Source: an uncultured SAR86 cluster bacterium
Lineage (GTDB): Bacteria; Pseudomonadota; Gammaproteobacteria; Magnimaribacterales; D2472
DNA length: 64,000 nucleotides
Assembly: GCA_902605165.1 (NCBI GenBank)
Contig: CACLBJ010000003.1
Span: 62,001 to 126,000 of the forward strand
Direction of reading: 5' to 3'
The position numbers and the translations under genes are program-made. This document shows, piece by piece, positions 19,597-27,212 of this stretch. The notes under the pieces are model-generated. The model made no database searches, was not told the DNA's origin, and saw only the letters and a list, made by a program, of their open reading frames with translations. Each line of letters starts with the position of its first letter. Within the stretch, counting starts at the first letter, position 1.

Positions 19597-20180
19597 TAAA
19601 ATTTTCTTTCTTTTTTTGTGCAATTTCCTTTTGCCAAGATTTCTAACTTAGGATTCTTGTTTTTGCCACCATCTTTGCTTTTAAGCCAAATATCGCCAAA
19701 AATTCTCCCTTTGCCCGTATACCAATTGATAGAGTTTGAGATTCCATAATATTCAACAGTATAGTTATCAAAAAGTGGATGATCTTCTCCCAAAGTCATT
19801 GATGATATTACTTCTATACCATTTTCACTTATCTTTTTACTCCAATTTGCTTTGGGATTTATCCAAATTGGTGATGGATCAAATGAATAATTTAGTTTTA
19901 GAAGGTTGTCATCATCAATTTCCCAATACTGAACAACCTGCAAAGATTCTTTCTTCCAATCGTCTTTATCAAAATTTGTTTTTGCTTTATTTATAAGAAA
20001 AATAGACTGTTGTGTCTGAGTTGCCAGGTTTTTAAAAAAATCTAAGCCTTCCGATATTACTGTTTTGGAAAGATCTCTATAGGTTACAGAAAATGATCCA
20101 TCGAGCTCGCAGATTATTTCTTTTTTTTCAGAAAAGGAAAATGTTGAAAAGACTATCATTAAAAGAGTGATATATTTCAT
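19596..20180 (-). CDS. Secreted protein of unknown function inside the dcw cluster
   Basis: I do not recognise this 194-residue protein. It starts with a clear signal peptide (hydrophobic residues 4-16, likely cleavage after about residue 17). The mature part is mostly polar, rich in W, K, D and S, with only two cysteines (C24 and C187) that could form a disulfide. There is no lipobox. It is coupled on both sides: its ATG overlaps the murE stop (ATGA) and its stop overlaps the murF start (TAATG). It is therefore expressed with cell wall genes. A periplasmic role in wall synthesis is a guess from context only. Confidence 0.8.
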   Translation of the reverse strand: MKYITLLMIVFSTFSFSEKKEIICELDGSFSVTYRDLSKTVISEGLDFFKNLATQTQQSIFLINKAKTNFDKDDWKKESLQVVQYWEIDDDNLLKLNYSFDPSPIWINPKANWSKKISENGIEVISSMTLGEDHPLFDNYTVEYYGISNSINWYTGKGRIFGDIWLKSKDGGKNKNPKLEILAKGNCTKKERKF

Positions 20181-21601
20181 AACATTTTCTCCACAACTCT
20201 TTGATCATTAAATGGTATCTTAATTCCATTAATTTCTTGGAATTCTTCATGACCTTTCCCAAGAATCAATAAGATTTCATCTTCTTTAATAACTTCTAAG
20301 CCAATCTTTATTGCTCTCTTTCTGTCTGATTCAACAATTAAGTTACTATACTCCTGATCTTTTCTTGAATCATCTAAAATTGATTGAAAACTTTCATTTC
20401 TAGAATTGTCAGAAGTAAAAATAACTTTTCTTGAATTAGTGCATGCGAATTTCATGATTTTTTCTCTTTCAGAACTATCTCGCTCTCCTCCGCATCCATA
20501 AATAATGATTAAATCATCATAGATATTTGAGACTGAATTGACTATGGCTTTGATACCTCCAAAATTATGAGCATAGTCAACTAAGATATTTTTATTATTT
20601 TTAGATATTAATTTTGCCCTTCCAGCGGGAAGATCTATTGACTTAATTAGCTCCCTGTCAAAAAAAATATTTTTTTCTAATTGATCGAGGCATGCTATTG
20701 CAAAAACTAAATTACAAACATTATGTTTTTGAAAAAATTTTACCTTTAAGTCCATACATTTTTCATTTGTTATTAATTTGAAGTCGCAACCATCTTTATT
20801 AGTTTCATTGATTGAATAGAAATAGTCTGCTTTTTTATTTGAGCTGCTCACTATGCATATGTCATGTTTTACTAATTCATTATCAATAAGTGAAGCAGAA
20901 GTTTCACAATCTCCATTTAAGATCAGTTTATTATGGGAAGAAAAATCTAATATTTTCAGTTTTGAGCCAATATAATTCTTAATACTTTTGTGGAAATCTA
21001 GATGGTCTTGCTCAATATTTAAGATTGCTCTAGTTTCAGCACCTATTCCTATAAGTCTATTCTGGTCTAATCCGTGAGAAGAGGCTTCAATACAAATAAA
21101 TAGGTCATCTTCATATTCTTCTTTAGAAATAAATTCAAATAGTTCGAAAAGATTTGGGGTTGTGTTTCTTGTTCTCTTAAATCTTGTTCTACTTTCAAGT
21201 CCCAATGTCCCTGCTAGAACTGCATCTTTATTTGTTTTTAATAGGATTTGATAAGAAAAAAAAGCTGTGGAAGTCTTTCCATTAGTCCCTGTAAAAATAA
21301 GGAACTTTAAATTTTTTTCACAAATATTATAAAAATTTAGATATATCTCTTTTTGTCTCTCAAATAAATCTTCTACAAAAAAACAAGGTGTCTTATGCTG
21401 AACATAATAATCTTTTTTATTATGCAAGATACAGCTAGCTCCATTTGCAATCGCTTCATCAATATAATCAATTCCGTGGGATCTTAAACCTTGAAGAGCT
21501 ATAAAACATTGATCTTTCTCTACTAATTTTGATGAGCTGCTTAATCCAGATATAAATATGTCTTCATTAATATCTATCTCTAGGTCACGTAAAACTTTCA
21601 T
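20177..21601 (-). CDS. murE: UDP-MurNAc-L-Ala-D-Glu:meso-DAP ligase MurE
   Basis: Adds the third stem-peptide residue. Motifs: FTGTNGKTSTAFF (P-loop), IEASSHGLDQNRL, NIEQDHLDFH, LPAGRAKL, LVDYAHNFGGI and YGCGGERDSSERE. The residue-recognition motif reads DNSR (398-401), where DAP-adding enzymes normally have DNPR. The arginine that contacts DAP is kept, so meso-DAP is still the likely substrate. Length 474. ATGA overlaps link it to ftsI upstream and to the secreted unknown protein downstream. Confidence 0.95.
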   Translation of the reverse strand: MKVLRDLEIDINEDIFISGLSSSSKLVEKDQCFIALQGLRSHGIDYIDEAIANGASCILHNKKDYYVQHKTPCFFVEDLFERQKEIYLNFYNICEKNLKFLIFTGTNGKTSTAFFSYQILLKTNKDAVLAGTLGLESRTRFKRTRNTTPNLFELFEFISKEEYEDDLFICIEASSHGLDQNRLIGIGAETRAILNIEQDHLDFHKSIKNYIGSKLKILDFSSHNKLILNGDCETSASLIDNELVKHDICIVSSSNKKADYFYSINETNKDGCDFKLITNEKCMDLKVKFFQKHNVCNLVFAIACLDQLEKNIFFDRELIKSIDLPAGRAKLISKNNKNILVDYAHNFGGIKAIVNSVSNIYDDLIIIYGCGGERDSSEREKIMKFACTNSRKVIFTSDNSRNESFQSILDDSRKDQEYSNLIVESDRKRAIKIGLEVIKEDEILLILGKGHEEFQEINGIKIPFNDQRVVEKML

Positions 21602-23211
21602 TTATTAAAATATCCCATATAACTAAAAACATCATTTGAAATCTTTTTGAAAAGCGGAGCTGCAACAGATCCTCCAGAATATTTTTGGGATCCCAGGCCA
21701 TCGATGTTTACAAAGATAGTTAGCTCATTTGAGGGATTAGGTCCAATTCCAATAAAAGATGCTGTATAAGATGAACTTTTATAGTTACCATCTCTTAGTT
21801 TTTCTGTTGTTCCTGTTTTACCACTTACATCAAAGTTTTCTAACTTTGCAAGGATTCCTGTTCCATCCTCAATGACTTCCCTCATTGAAAATAAAACATC
21901 ATTAGCAGTTTTTTCACTAATAATTTGTTCTGAGAAAATTTGAAATTCATTATCTTTAATTATCTTAAAATCATAATAAGTACCCTTATTTGCAAAGATT
22001 GCATATGCTTGTGAGATTTGAAAAGGTGTTGCAGTTAACCCATAACCATAGCCAAGTGTGGCTATCTCAATATCAGAAATTTCATCTCTAGAATTAATAC
22101 TGCCAAATGAAGTAGAAGGAAAATTTATATTTACAGGTTTTGAAAATCCAAATTTTTTATAATTATCAATAAGCTTTTCTGCCCCCAAAAGAAATGAAAT
22201 CTGAGTTGCACCTACTTGGCTAGATTCCTTGATAACCTCGAATGCTTTAAGTTGCCCATATTTCTTTCTGTCATTGATAATATTTCCATCAACTTCAATT
22301 TTTATTGGTAGCTCCATCTCTGTATCAATAGCAATTAGATTATTTTCAATAGCTCCTGCAAGAGCTAATGGTTTTACGATTGATCCTGGTTCATAGCTTT
22401 CAAGAAAAGCTCTATTTTTTTTAATGCTTCTCATTGGGTTATTCGGGTTATAGGAAGGATAACTTGCTAAAGCTAGGACTTCTTTAGCTGAATTATCTAG
22501 GATAATAACTGTGCCTGCAGTGCCATCATTATTTTTAATAGCTTCGACAAGATACTTATATGCAATATATTGAATATTGCTATCGATAGTCAGGTAAATA
22601 TCTCTTGAGTTTTCCCCAAATTCTATAATTTCAAGCCTTTGTATAGCGCTTCTAGCTCCATCTTTGAGGACCCTCTCTTTTAGTGGCTTTCCAATTAAAA
22701 TTGAGTTATAACTTTTTTCTAAGCCTTCTAAACCATATCCATCCCTGCCAGAAAATCCCACCAACGGAGCTACTTGTTCTCCAAGGGGATAATGCCGCTT
22801 ATAAGTCTTCTCAAGCTCTAACCTATTTATTTTTAGAGACCTAATTTTTCGCATCTCTTCAAAAGATAATGAAGCGCTTATTAAGGATTTCTTATTAAAG
22901 GGTTTATATTCTAAATCTTTAAGTTTAAGAGTATTTTGGATTTTTAAGAAATCATCCTCACTAAGTCCACTAAGTGCAAATAGATCAAAACCTGTAATAC
23001 TTATTGCAAGAGGAATACCATTTTTGTCAAAAATAGATCCTCGTTTGAATTCGATTATCCTTTCTGAAGTGTTTTGATTATTCCCTTTTTGTAGTAGAAA
23101 ATTACCTTGTTGAACCTGAACATATACCATTCTTGAAAGGATTGCTGCTATCGATAAAAAAAGAAATAAAAATATTAAAAACAATCTCCAGTTTTTGTAA
23201 TAAATCTTCAT
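21598..23211 (-). CDS. ftsI: Septal peptidoglycan transpeptidase FtsI (PBP3)
   Basis: Class B penicillin-binding protein that crosslinks septal wall. One membrane anchor (about residues 9-30), dimerisation region with FKRGSIFDKNGIPLA, then the transpeptidase domain. Catalytic SIVK (S277, K280) and KTG (465-467) are present. The middle motif reads SSQ (330-332) where class B enzymes have SSN or SxN; Asn to Gln at this position is unusual. Length 537. Coupled to ftsL and murE by ATGA overlaps. Confidence 0.95.
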   Translation of the reverse strand: MKIYYKNWRLFLIFLFLFLSIAAILSRMVYVQVQQGNFLLQKGNNQNTSERIIEFKRGSIFDKNGIPLAISITGFDLFALSGLSEDDFLKIQNTLKLKDLEYKPFNKKSLISASLSFEEMRKIRSLKINRLELEKTYKRHYPLGEQVAPLVGFSGRDGYGLEGLEKSYNSILIGKPLKERVLKDGARSAIQRLEIIEFGENSRDIYLTIDSNIQYIAYKYLVEAIKNNDGTAGTVIILDNSAKEVLALASYPSYNPNNPMRSIKKNRAFLESYEPGSIVKPLALAGAIENNLIAIDTEMELPIKIEVDGNIINDRKKYGQLKAFEVIKESSQVGATQISFLLGAEKLIDNYKKFGFSKPVNINFPSTSFGSINSRDEISDIEIATLGYGYGLTATPFQISQAYAIFANKGTYYDFKIIKDNEFQIFSEQIISEKTANDVLFSMREVIEDGTGILAKLENFDVSGKTGTTEKLRDGNYKSSSYTASFIGIGPNPSNELTIFVNIDGLGSQKYSGGSVAAPLFKKISNDVFSYMGYFNK

Positions 23212-23468
23212 TTTATCTTCTTGGGTCTAACCTTTATCATTCCAAGATCCTCTTTAGCTTTTTTTTCAATTCTAGCGGGAGAGTTAAGAAAGAATTCCTC
23301 TGTTAAAAGCTGATAATAAAGATTTTCTAATTCTTCATTCTGAATGGTAAGTTTTTCTTGTGTCTTAAAACCCGATCTTATTTCCCACCTAACATCAACA
23401 ATAATAAAAGATAAGTAAGTAATTATTACTAGTTGGAAAAAAATAACTGACAGGTAGAGATTTTGCAT
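23208..23468 (-). CDS. ftsL: Cell division protein FtsL
   Basis: Small bitopic membrane protein of the FtsQLB complex. The 86 residues have a short N-terminus, one membrane segment (about 5-25), a coiled-coil region with IQNEELENLYYQLL, and the typical end with RIEKKAKEDLGMIKVRP. It sits between rsmH and ftsI, sharing a base with the rsmH stop and overlapping ftsI as ATGA. Confidence 0.92.
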   Translation of the reverse strand: MQNLYLSVIFFQLVIITYLSFIIVDVRWEIRSGFKTQEKLTIQNEELENLYYQLLTEEFFLNSPARIEKKAKEDLGMIKVRPKKIK

Positions 23469-24364
23469 TATATCTTTTCGAAAACTCGCATAATTGCACT
23501 CCTTGATCTCTTATTTCTTTGTAGCTCAGAAGCACTCGGCTTAATTTTTTTAGCAACTACTTTAAATTCTTTTATAACTTCATTGTTCAATGGAATTTCT
23601 TTTGGATAGCTTATCTTTTTTGGAGCAAAAGATTGCTTAACTGATCTATCCTCGAGGGAGTGGAAAGAAATACAAACAATTCTTCCTCCAGTTTTTATTA
23701 AATCCTTTGATTTTTTTAATCCAATTCTAAGATTATTTATCTCATTATTTAAATAAATCCTTAAGGCTTGAAAAGTTTTGGTTGCTGGATGTATTTTTTT
23801 AGGAAATCTGGTTTTTGATTTTTTTATTACTTCTGCTAAATCAATAGTATTTGAAATCTTGCCATCCTTATAAGAATCTATAATTGCATGCGAAATTTTT
23901 CTTGACTCTTTCTCATCCCCATATCGGTAAATAATGTTTGCTAGCTCCTCAGCATCACTAGTTTGAAGAAAATCTTCAAGCTTTTTAGGCTGTCTGATAT
24001 CAATTCGCATATCAAGTGGCCCAGCCTCATTAAAGCTAAAGCCTCTTGATGGATTATCATAATGAGTTGAGCAAAGTCCAAAATCAAATAAAATACCGTC
24101 TGCTTCTTTTGCTGTATTTATTGAGTCTATATCTTCAAACCCTGCATGTTGAATTGAGAAATTATTTTCTTTGAAATTTTCTTCTGCAAACCTAATTGCT
24201 TCGATGTCTTTATCCAATGCCAAAAGCTCTCCATCTTTGGATATCGATTCAAGTATTTTTCTAGAGTGTCCACCTCTACCAAAGGTTGCGTCAATATATT
24301 TACCAGAAGGATTAGTAATTAAAAAATCAATCGATTCTTCCAGCAATACTGGAGAATGAAGCAT
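23468..24364 (-). CDS. rsmH: 16S rRNA (cytosine1402-N4)-methyltransferase RsmH
   Basis: Methylates C1402 in the decoding centre of 16S rRNA. Signatures: HSPVLLEESIDFL, YIDATFGRGGHSRKIL (SAM-binding), GILFDFGLCSTHYD, RGFSFNEAGPLDMRID, KTFQALRIYLNNE and VCISFHSLEDRSVK. Length 298. It normally follows mraZ directly; here ftsZ is inserted between them, with three bases between the ftsZ stop and the rsmH ATG. Confidence 0.96.
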   Translation of the reverse strand: MLHSPVLLEESIDFLITNPSGKYIDATFGRGGHSRKILESISKDGELLALDKDIEAIRFAEENFKENNFSIQHAGFEDIDSINTAKEADGILFDFGLCSTHYDNPSRGFSFNEAGPLDMRIDIRQPKKLEDFLQTSDAEELANIIYRYGDEKESRKISHAIIDSYKDGKISNTIDLAEVIKKSKTRFPKKIHPATKTFQALRIYLNNEINNLRIGLKKSKDLIKTGGRIVCISFHSLEDRSVKQSFAPKKISYPKEIPLNNEVIKEFKVVAKKIKPSASELQRNKRSRSAIMRVFEKI

Positions 24365-24367
24365 CTT

Positions 24368-25489
24368 TTAATCTACTTGCTTTCTCATAAAAGTTGGCAC
24401 ATCGAGGAAATCAATTGCCTCTGCAGACGATGCACCAACTTGCTGAACTTCTTTATTTGTTAAATCTTTGTCTAATCCAACCGGTGAGAGCTTAATTGAT
24501 GCCCTAGGTTTATTGTCGATAGCAAGCTTTGGAGATTTTTGATTTACTCCTGTTGCAACTATCGTAACCATTAGTTCATCTTTGAGAGATGGATCAATTA
24601 CAAGACCGTAGATGCATGTTGCATCATCAGCAGTAAACTCCTCAACAACTTCACTGACCTCAGTAAAATCTCCCATTGTTGGATCTTTGGCAGAAATATT
24701 TACTAGAACACCTCTTGCATCCTTTAGGTTTATGTCTTCTAGAAGCTCACTTCCAACAGCTAATTCTGCTGCATCTCTTCCTCTATCTTTTGTGTTAGAT
24801 CTTCCAGTTCCCATCATTGCGATGCCTTTTTCTGACATAACTGTTTTTACATCAGCGTAATCAACGTTTATGAGGCCTGGTTTCATAATAATATCTGAAA
24901 TGCCTTGAACAGCACCCTTTAAAACATTATCTGCTTGTGCAAAAGCTTCTGGAATCGGTGTATTTGCTCCAAGAACATCTATTAATTTTTGATTTGGTAT
25001 TGTTATTAAGCTATCAACTTCTTCAACAAGAGCAGCAAGGCCTTTTTCAGCTGAACTCATTCTTGGCTTACCTTCAAACTTAAATGGTTTTGTAACAACT
25101 GCAACCGTTAAAGCGCCAAGTTCTTTTGCAATCGATGCTATTACCGGTGCAGCTCCAGTTCCGGTTCCGCCACCCATACCAGCAGTTATGAAGATCATAT
25201 CTGAGCCATGGAGTAGTTGTTCAATTGCTTCTCTATCTCTCTCAGCAGCTTGTCTTCCGACTTCAGGATTTGCTCCGGCACCAAGCCCTTTAGTCATTCC
25301 GCCTCCAAGTTTTAAAATAGTGGCGCCCTTAGCATTTTTTAAGGCCTGTGAATCTGTATTAGCGCATATAAATTCAACACCTTGGATTTTGTGATTCATC
25401 ATGTGGATCACAGCATTGCCTCCGGCACCACCCACCCCAATAACTTTTATTTTTGCTTGATCATTATCATTTACAACTTCCCAGTTCAT
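24368..25489 (-). CDS. ftsZ: Cell division GTPase FtsZ, relocated to second place in dcw
   Basis: Tubulin-like GTPase forming the Z-ring. It has GVGGAGGNAV, the tubulin signature GMGGGTGTGAAP, the T7 loop region NVDYADVKTVM and the C-terminal peptide IDFLDVPTFMRKQ that binds FtsA and ZipA. The linker is short and the total length is 373. A good ribosome binding site AGGGGAG precedes the ATG. In most bacteria ftsZ follows ftsA at the end of the dcw cluster. Here it lies between mraZ and rsmH, so it is the first structural division gene behind the MraZ-type promoter, and no second copy follows ftsA in this window. Confidence 0.98.
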   Translation of the reverse strand: MNWEVVNDNDQAKIKVIGVGGAGGNAVIHMMNHKIQGVEFICANTDSQALKNAKGATILKLGGGMTKGLGAGANPEVGRQAAERDREAIEQLLHGSDMIFITAGMGGGTGTGAAPVIASIAKELGALTVAVVTKPFKFEGKPRMSSAEKGLAALVEEVDSLITIPNQKLIDVLGANTPIPEAFAQADNVLKGAVQGISDIIMKPGLINVDYADVKTVMSEKGIAMMGTGRSNTKDRGRDAAELAVGSELLEDINLKDARGVLVNISAKDPTMGDFTEVSEVVEEFTADDATCIYGLVIDPSLKDELMVTIVATGVNQKSPKLAIDNKPRASIKLSPVGLDKDLTNKEVQQVGASSAEAIDFLDVPTFMRKQVD

Positions 25490-25499
25490 TTTATCTCCC

Positions 25500-25967
25500 C
25501 TAAAAACTCATGTCCTTTATAGATTCTGGAAGAACTATATCTAGGATCTCTGTTGCAAGACTTCCTCCAGTCTGTCTTTGCTCCCAATTTTCTTGATTCC
25601 AAATTTCAAACTTATTACCCATTCCAATTAAGCATATTCTGTTCGCATCTTCTATTTGTGCATATTTTTTTAGATCAGCAGAAATTAAAACCTGCATTCT
25701 TCCATTAGGTTCAAAATCACAGACACTTGCATTACCCAAAATTGTCCACTGAAGATTCCTAACTATTGGATCTAAACCTTGTAAAGAAGAGAGTTTATTG
25801 GATATTTGATCCCATTCACTTCCAAAGTAAACCTTCAGTGCGGGATACTGTGGATCTTTAGTAATAACTATTTGATTTTCGTTTGAATTAACAAAAGCAT
25901 TTCTGTATTTTGCAGGAAATGAAAACCTGCTCTTTTTATCAATAGAAATGTTATTAAAGCCGAACAT
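25500..25967 (-). CDS. mraZ: Transcriptional regulator MraZ
   Basis: AbrB-like DNA-binding protein that controls the dcw cluster, often its own repressor. Two MraZ repeats are visible: an N-terminal copy with ISIDKKSRFSFPAKYR and a second with CDFEPNGRMQVLISADLKKYA, each with the SerProLys or Asn-Gly-Arg loop region. Length 155 is normal. No ribosome binding site precedes the ATG; the -10 box ends 8 bases before it, so the mRNA is probably leaderless. Confidence 0.93.
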   Translation of the reverse strand: MFGFNNISIDKKSRFSFPAKYRNAFVNSNENQIVITKDPQYPALKVYFGSEWDQISNKLSSLQGLDPIVRNLQWTILGNASVCDFEPNGRMQVLISADLKKYAQIEDANRICLIGMGNKFEIWNQENWEQRQTGGSLATEILDIVLPESIKDMSF

Positions 25968-25975
25968 CAGTACAT

Positions 25976-26028
25976 ATTATAAAGTATTTACGCACTTTAC
26001 AATACTTTTAACGCACTTTTTAACACTT
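25976..26028 (-). promoter_or_regulatory. mraZ promoter with phased MraZ-box-like repeats
   Basis: A perfect TATAAT lies at 25981-25976. A weak -35 (TATTGT) is about 17 bases upstream. Overlapping it are four AAGTG-type units on the minus strand with plus-strand starts 25993 (CACTT), 26003 (TACTT), 26014 (CACTT) and 26024 (CACTT), spaced 10, 11 and 10 bases. Two units share the longer form AAAGTGCGT. Arrays of short G-containing repeats at one-helical-turn spacing are known MraZ operators; an AAAGTG form is known in mollicutes, while E. coli uses TGGG. Confidence 0.6.
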
Positions 26029-26032
26029 CTAT

Positions 26033-26051
26033 TAAAAAACATGAGTTGGTC
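26033..26051 (-). terminator. Likely rnpB 3' end: P1 strand followed by T-run
   Basis: The 3' strand of P1 (GACCAACTC) is followed within a few bases by ATGTTTTTT on the minus strand (T-run about 26039-26034). A separate hairpin is not needed if the P1 helix stops the polymerase. The mraZ operator array begins only a few bases further on. Confidence 0.4.
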
Positions 26052-26368
26052 TATAAGCCGGATTCTGTTCAAGATGATCATCTATCTTGATATTATGTTG
26101 CCATAATACTCTAGCGACCTACCCAAGCTCAGAATGAGCATTCCTATTGAGCTTCTATTTGGTCTTGCTTCAAGCGGGGTTTGCACTGCCATAGAATGTT
26201 ACCATCCATGCGGTGAGCTCTTACCTCACCTTTTCACCCTTACCCTTAGGCGGTTTGTTTTCTGCTGCACTTTCCGTAGACTCACGTCTCCCAGGAGTTA
26301 CCTGGCGCCTTGCTCATGAAGTCCGGACTTTCCTCTGGATTTCCAGCGATCATCCGACCAACTCGGTT
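26040..26368 (-). ncRNA. rnpB: RNase P RNA, class A
   Basis: Catalytic RNA that cuts the 5' leader from tRNA precursors. Read on the minus strand it has the conserved core GAGGAAAGTCCGG near the 5' end, GGAAAGTGCAGCAGAAAAC with AAACCGCC, GGTAAGGGTGAAAAGGTG in the middle, and AGAATCCGGCTTATAGAC-type 3' core sequence. P1 is formed by GAGTTGGTC (26364-26356) and GACCAACTC (26051-26043). The gene is about 330 bases, shorter than the E. coli 377. It lies between rsmI and mraZ. Ends are estimated to a few bases. Confidence 0.95.
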
Positions 26369-26370
26369 AC

Positions 26371-26398
26371 ATTTTATTTAAAAAAATTATTTCTTCAA
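26371..26398 (-). promoter_or_regulatory. Promoter of rnpB
   Basis: The minus strand has TTGAAG (26398-26393), a 16-base spacer and TAAAAT (26376-26371). This places a start near 26365-26368, exactly at the base of helix P1. The -35 box overlaps the last codons of rsmI. Confidence 0.55.
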
Positions 26399-27210
26399 CT
26401 TTTTTTAGTCAGCCACTTATAAAGATCTCTTCTATTTTGTTTTGTGATAAAACTCAAAAGCTTTGAGGCTTCGCTTGGAGACATTTTCTTCAGTAGTAAG
26501 TCTTTAACTTCATTATTTAAGTTTATTGATGATTCTTTTAATTTTTCATGTCCTTCAATAAGAAGACATACCTCTCCTTTAATATCTCTTGATACTATCT
26601 GCTCAAGAATCTCAGAGATCGATCCTCTTATTACTTCTTCATGTTTTTTTGTCATTTCTCTGCATATAACAATGCGCCTAGTTGATGGATAAATCTTCTC
26701 CATCACTGATAGCGTTTTGACTAATCTTTTTGGAGACTCAAAAAAAACTAATGTTGCATCATTTTCTAAATTATTTTCAAAAACTTTTTTTCTTTCAGAG
26801 TCTTTTCTTGGTAAAAATCCTAAAAACATAAATTTATTAATTGCAAACCCAGATAACAACAGAGAGTTTATCACCGAAGAAGGTCCAGGAATTACTGAAT
26901 ACTGAACGTTTTCTCTAATGCATTCATTGACCAATATATATCCTGGATCAGATACTAGAGGAGCTCCAGCATCTGAAATTAATGATATTGTTTTTCCTGC
27001 TTTAGCCTCTTGAATTATATTTTTTGTCTTACTTCTCTCGTTATGATCATTAAAAGAAAAACTCTTTTTATCAATTTTATACTTGTCGAAAATCCTTTGA
27101 GCTTTACGAGTATCTTCAGCATATATAAGGTCACTGCTATTCAGTATTTCTATTGACCTTAAAGAAATATCATTTAAATTACCTATTGGAGTACAAATTA
27201 AATAAATCAT
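26395..27210 (-). CDS. rsmI: 16S rRNA (cytidine1402-2'-O)-methyltransferase RsmI
   Basis: Methylates the ribose of C1402, the same nucleotide modified by RsmH. It has LICTPIGNLNDISLRSIEIL, IYAEDTRKAQRI, SLISDAGAPLVSDPGYILV, SVIPGPSSVINSLLLSG and FLGFLPRK. Length 271. It is divergent from lpoA with only two bases between the two start codons, so each promoter must lie inside the other gene or the messages are leaderless. Confidence 0.96.
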   Translation of the reverse strand: MIYLICTPIGNLNDISLRSIEILNSSDLIYAEDTRKAQRIFDKYKIDKKSFSFNDHNERSKTKNIIQEAKAGKTISLISDAGAPLVSDPGYILVNECIRENVQYSVIPGPSSVINSLLLSGFAINKFMFLGFLPRKDSERKKVFENNLENDATLVFFESPKRLVKTLSVMEKIYPSTRRIVICREMTKKHEEVIRGSISEILEQIVSRDIKGEVCLLIEGHEKLKESSINLNNEVKDLLLKKMSPSEASKLLSFITKQNRRDLYKWLTKKS

Positions 27211-27212
27211 AA

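Noticed and set aside
26134-26422. Plus-strand frames of 61 and 69 codons
   Set aside because: They are read across the antisense strand of the RNase P RNA gene.
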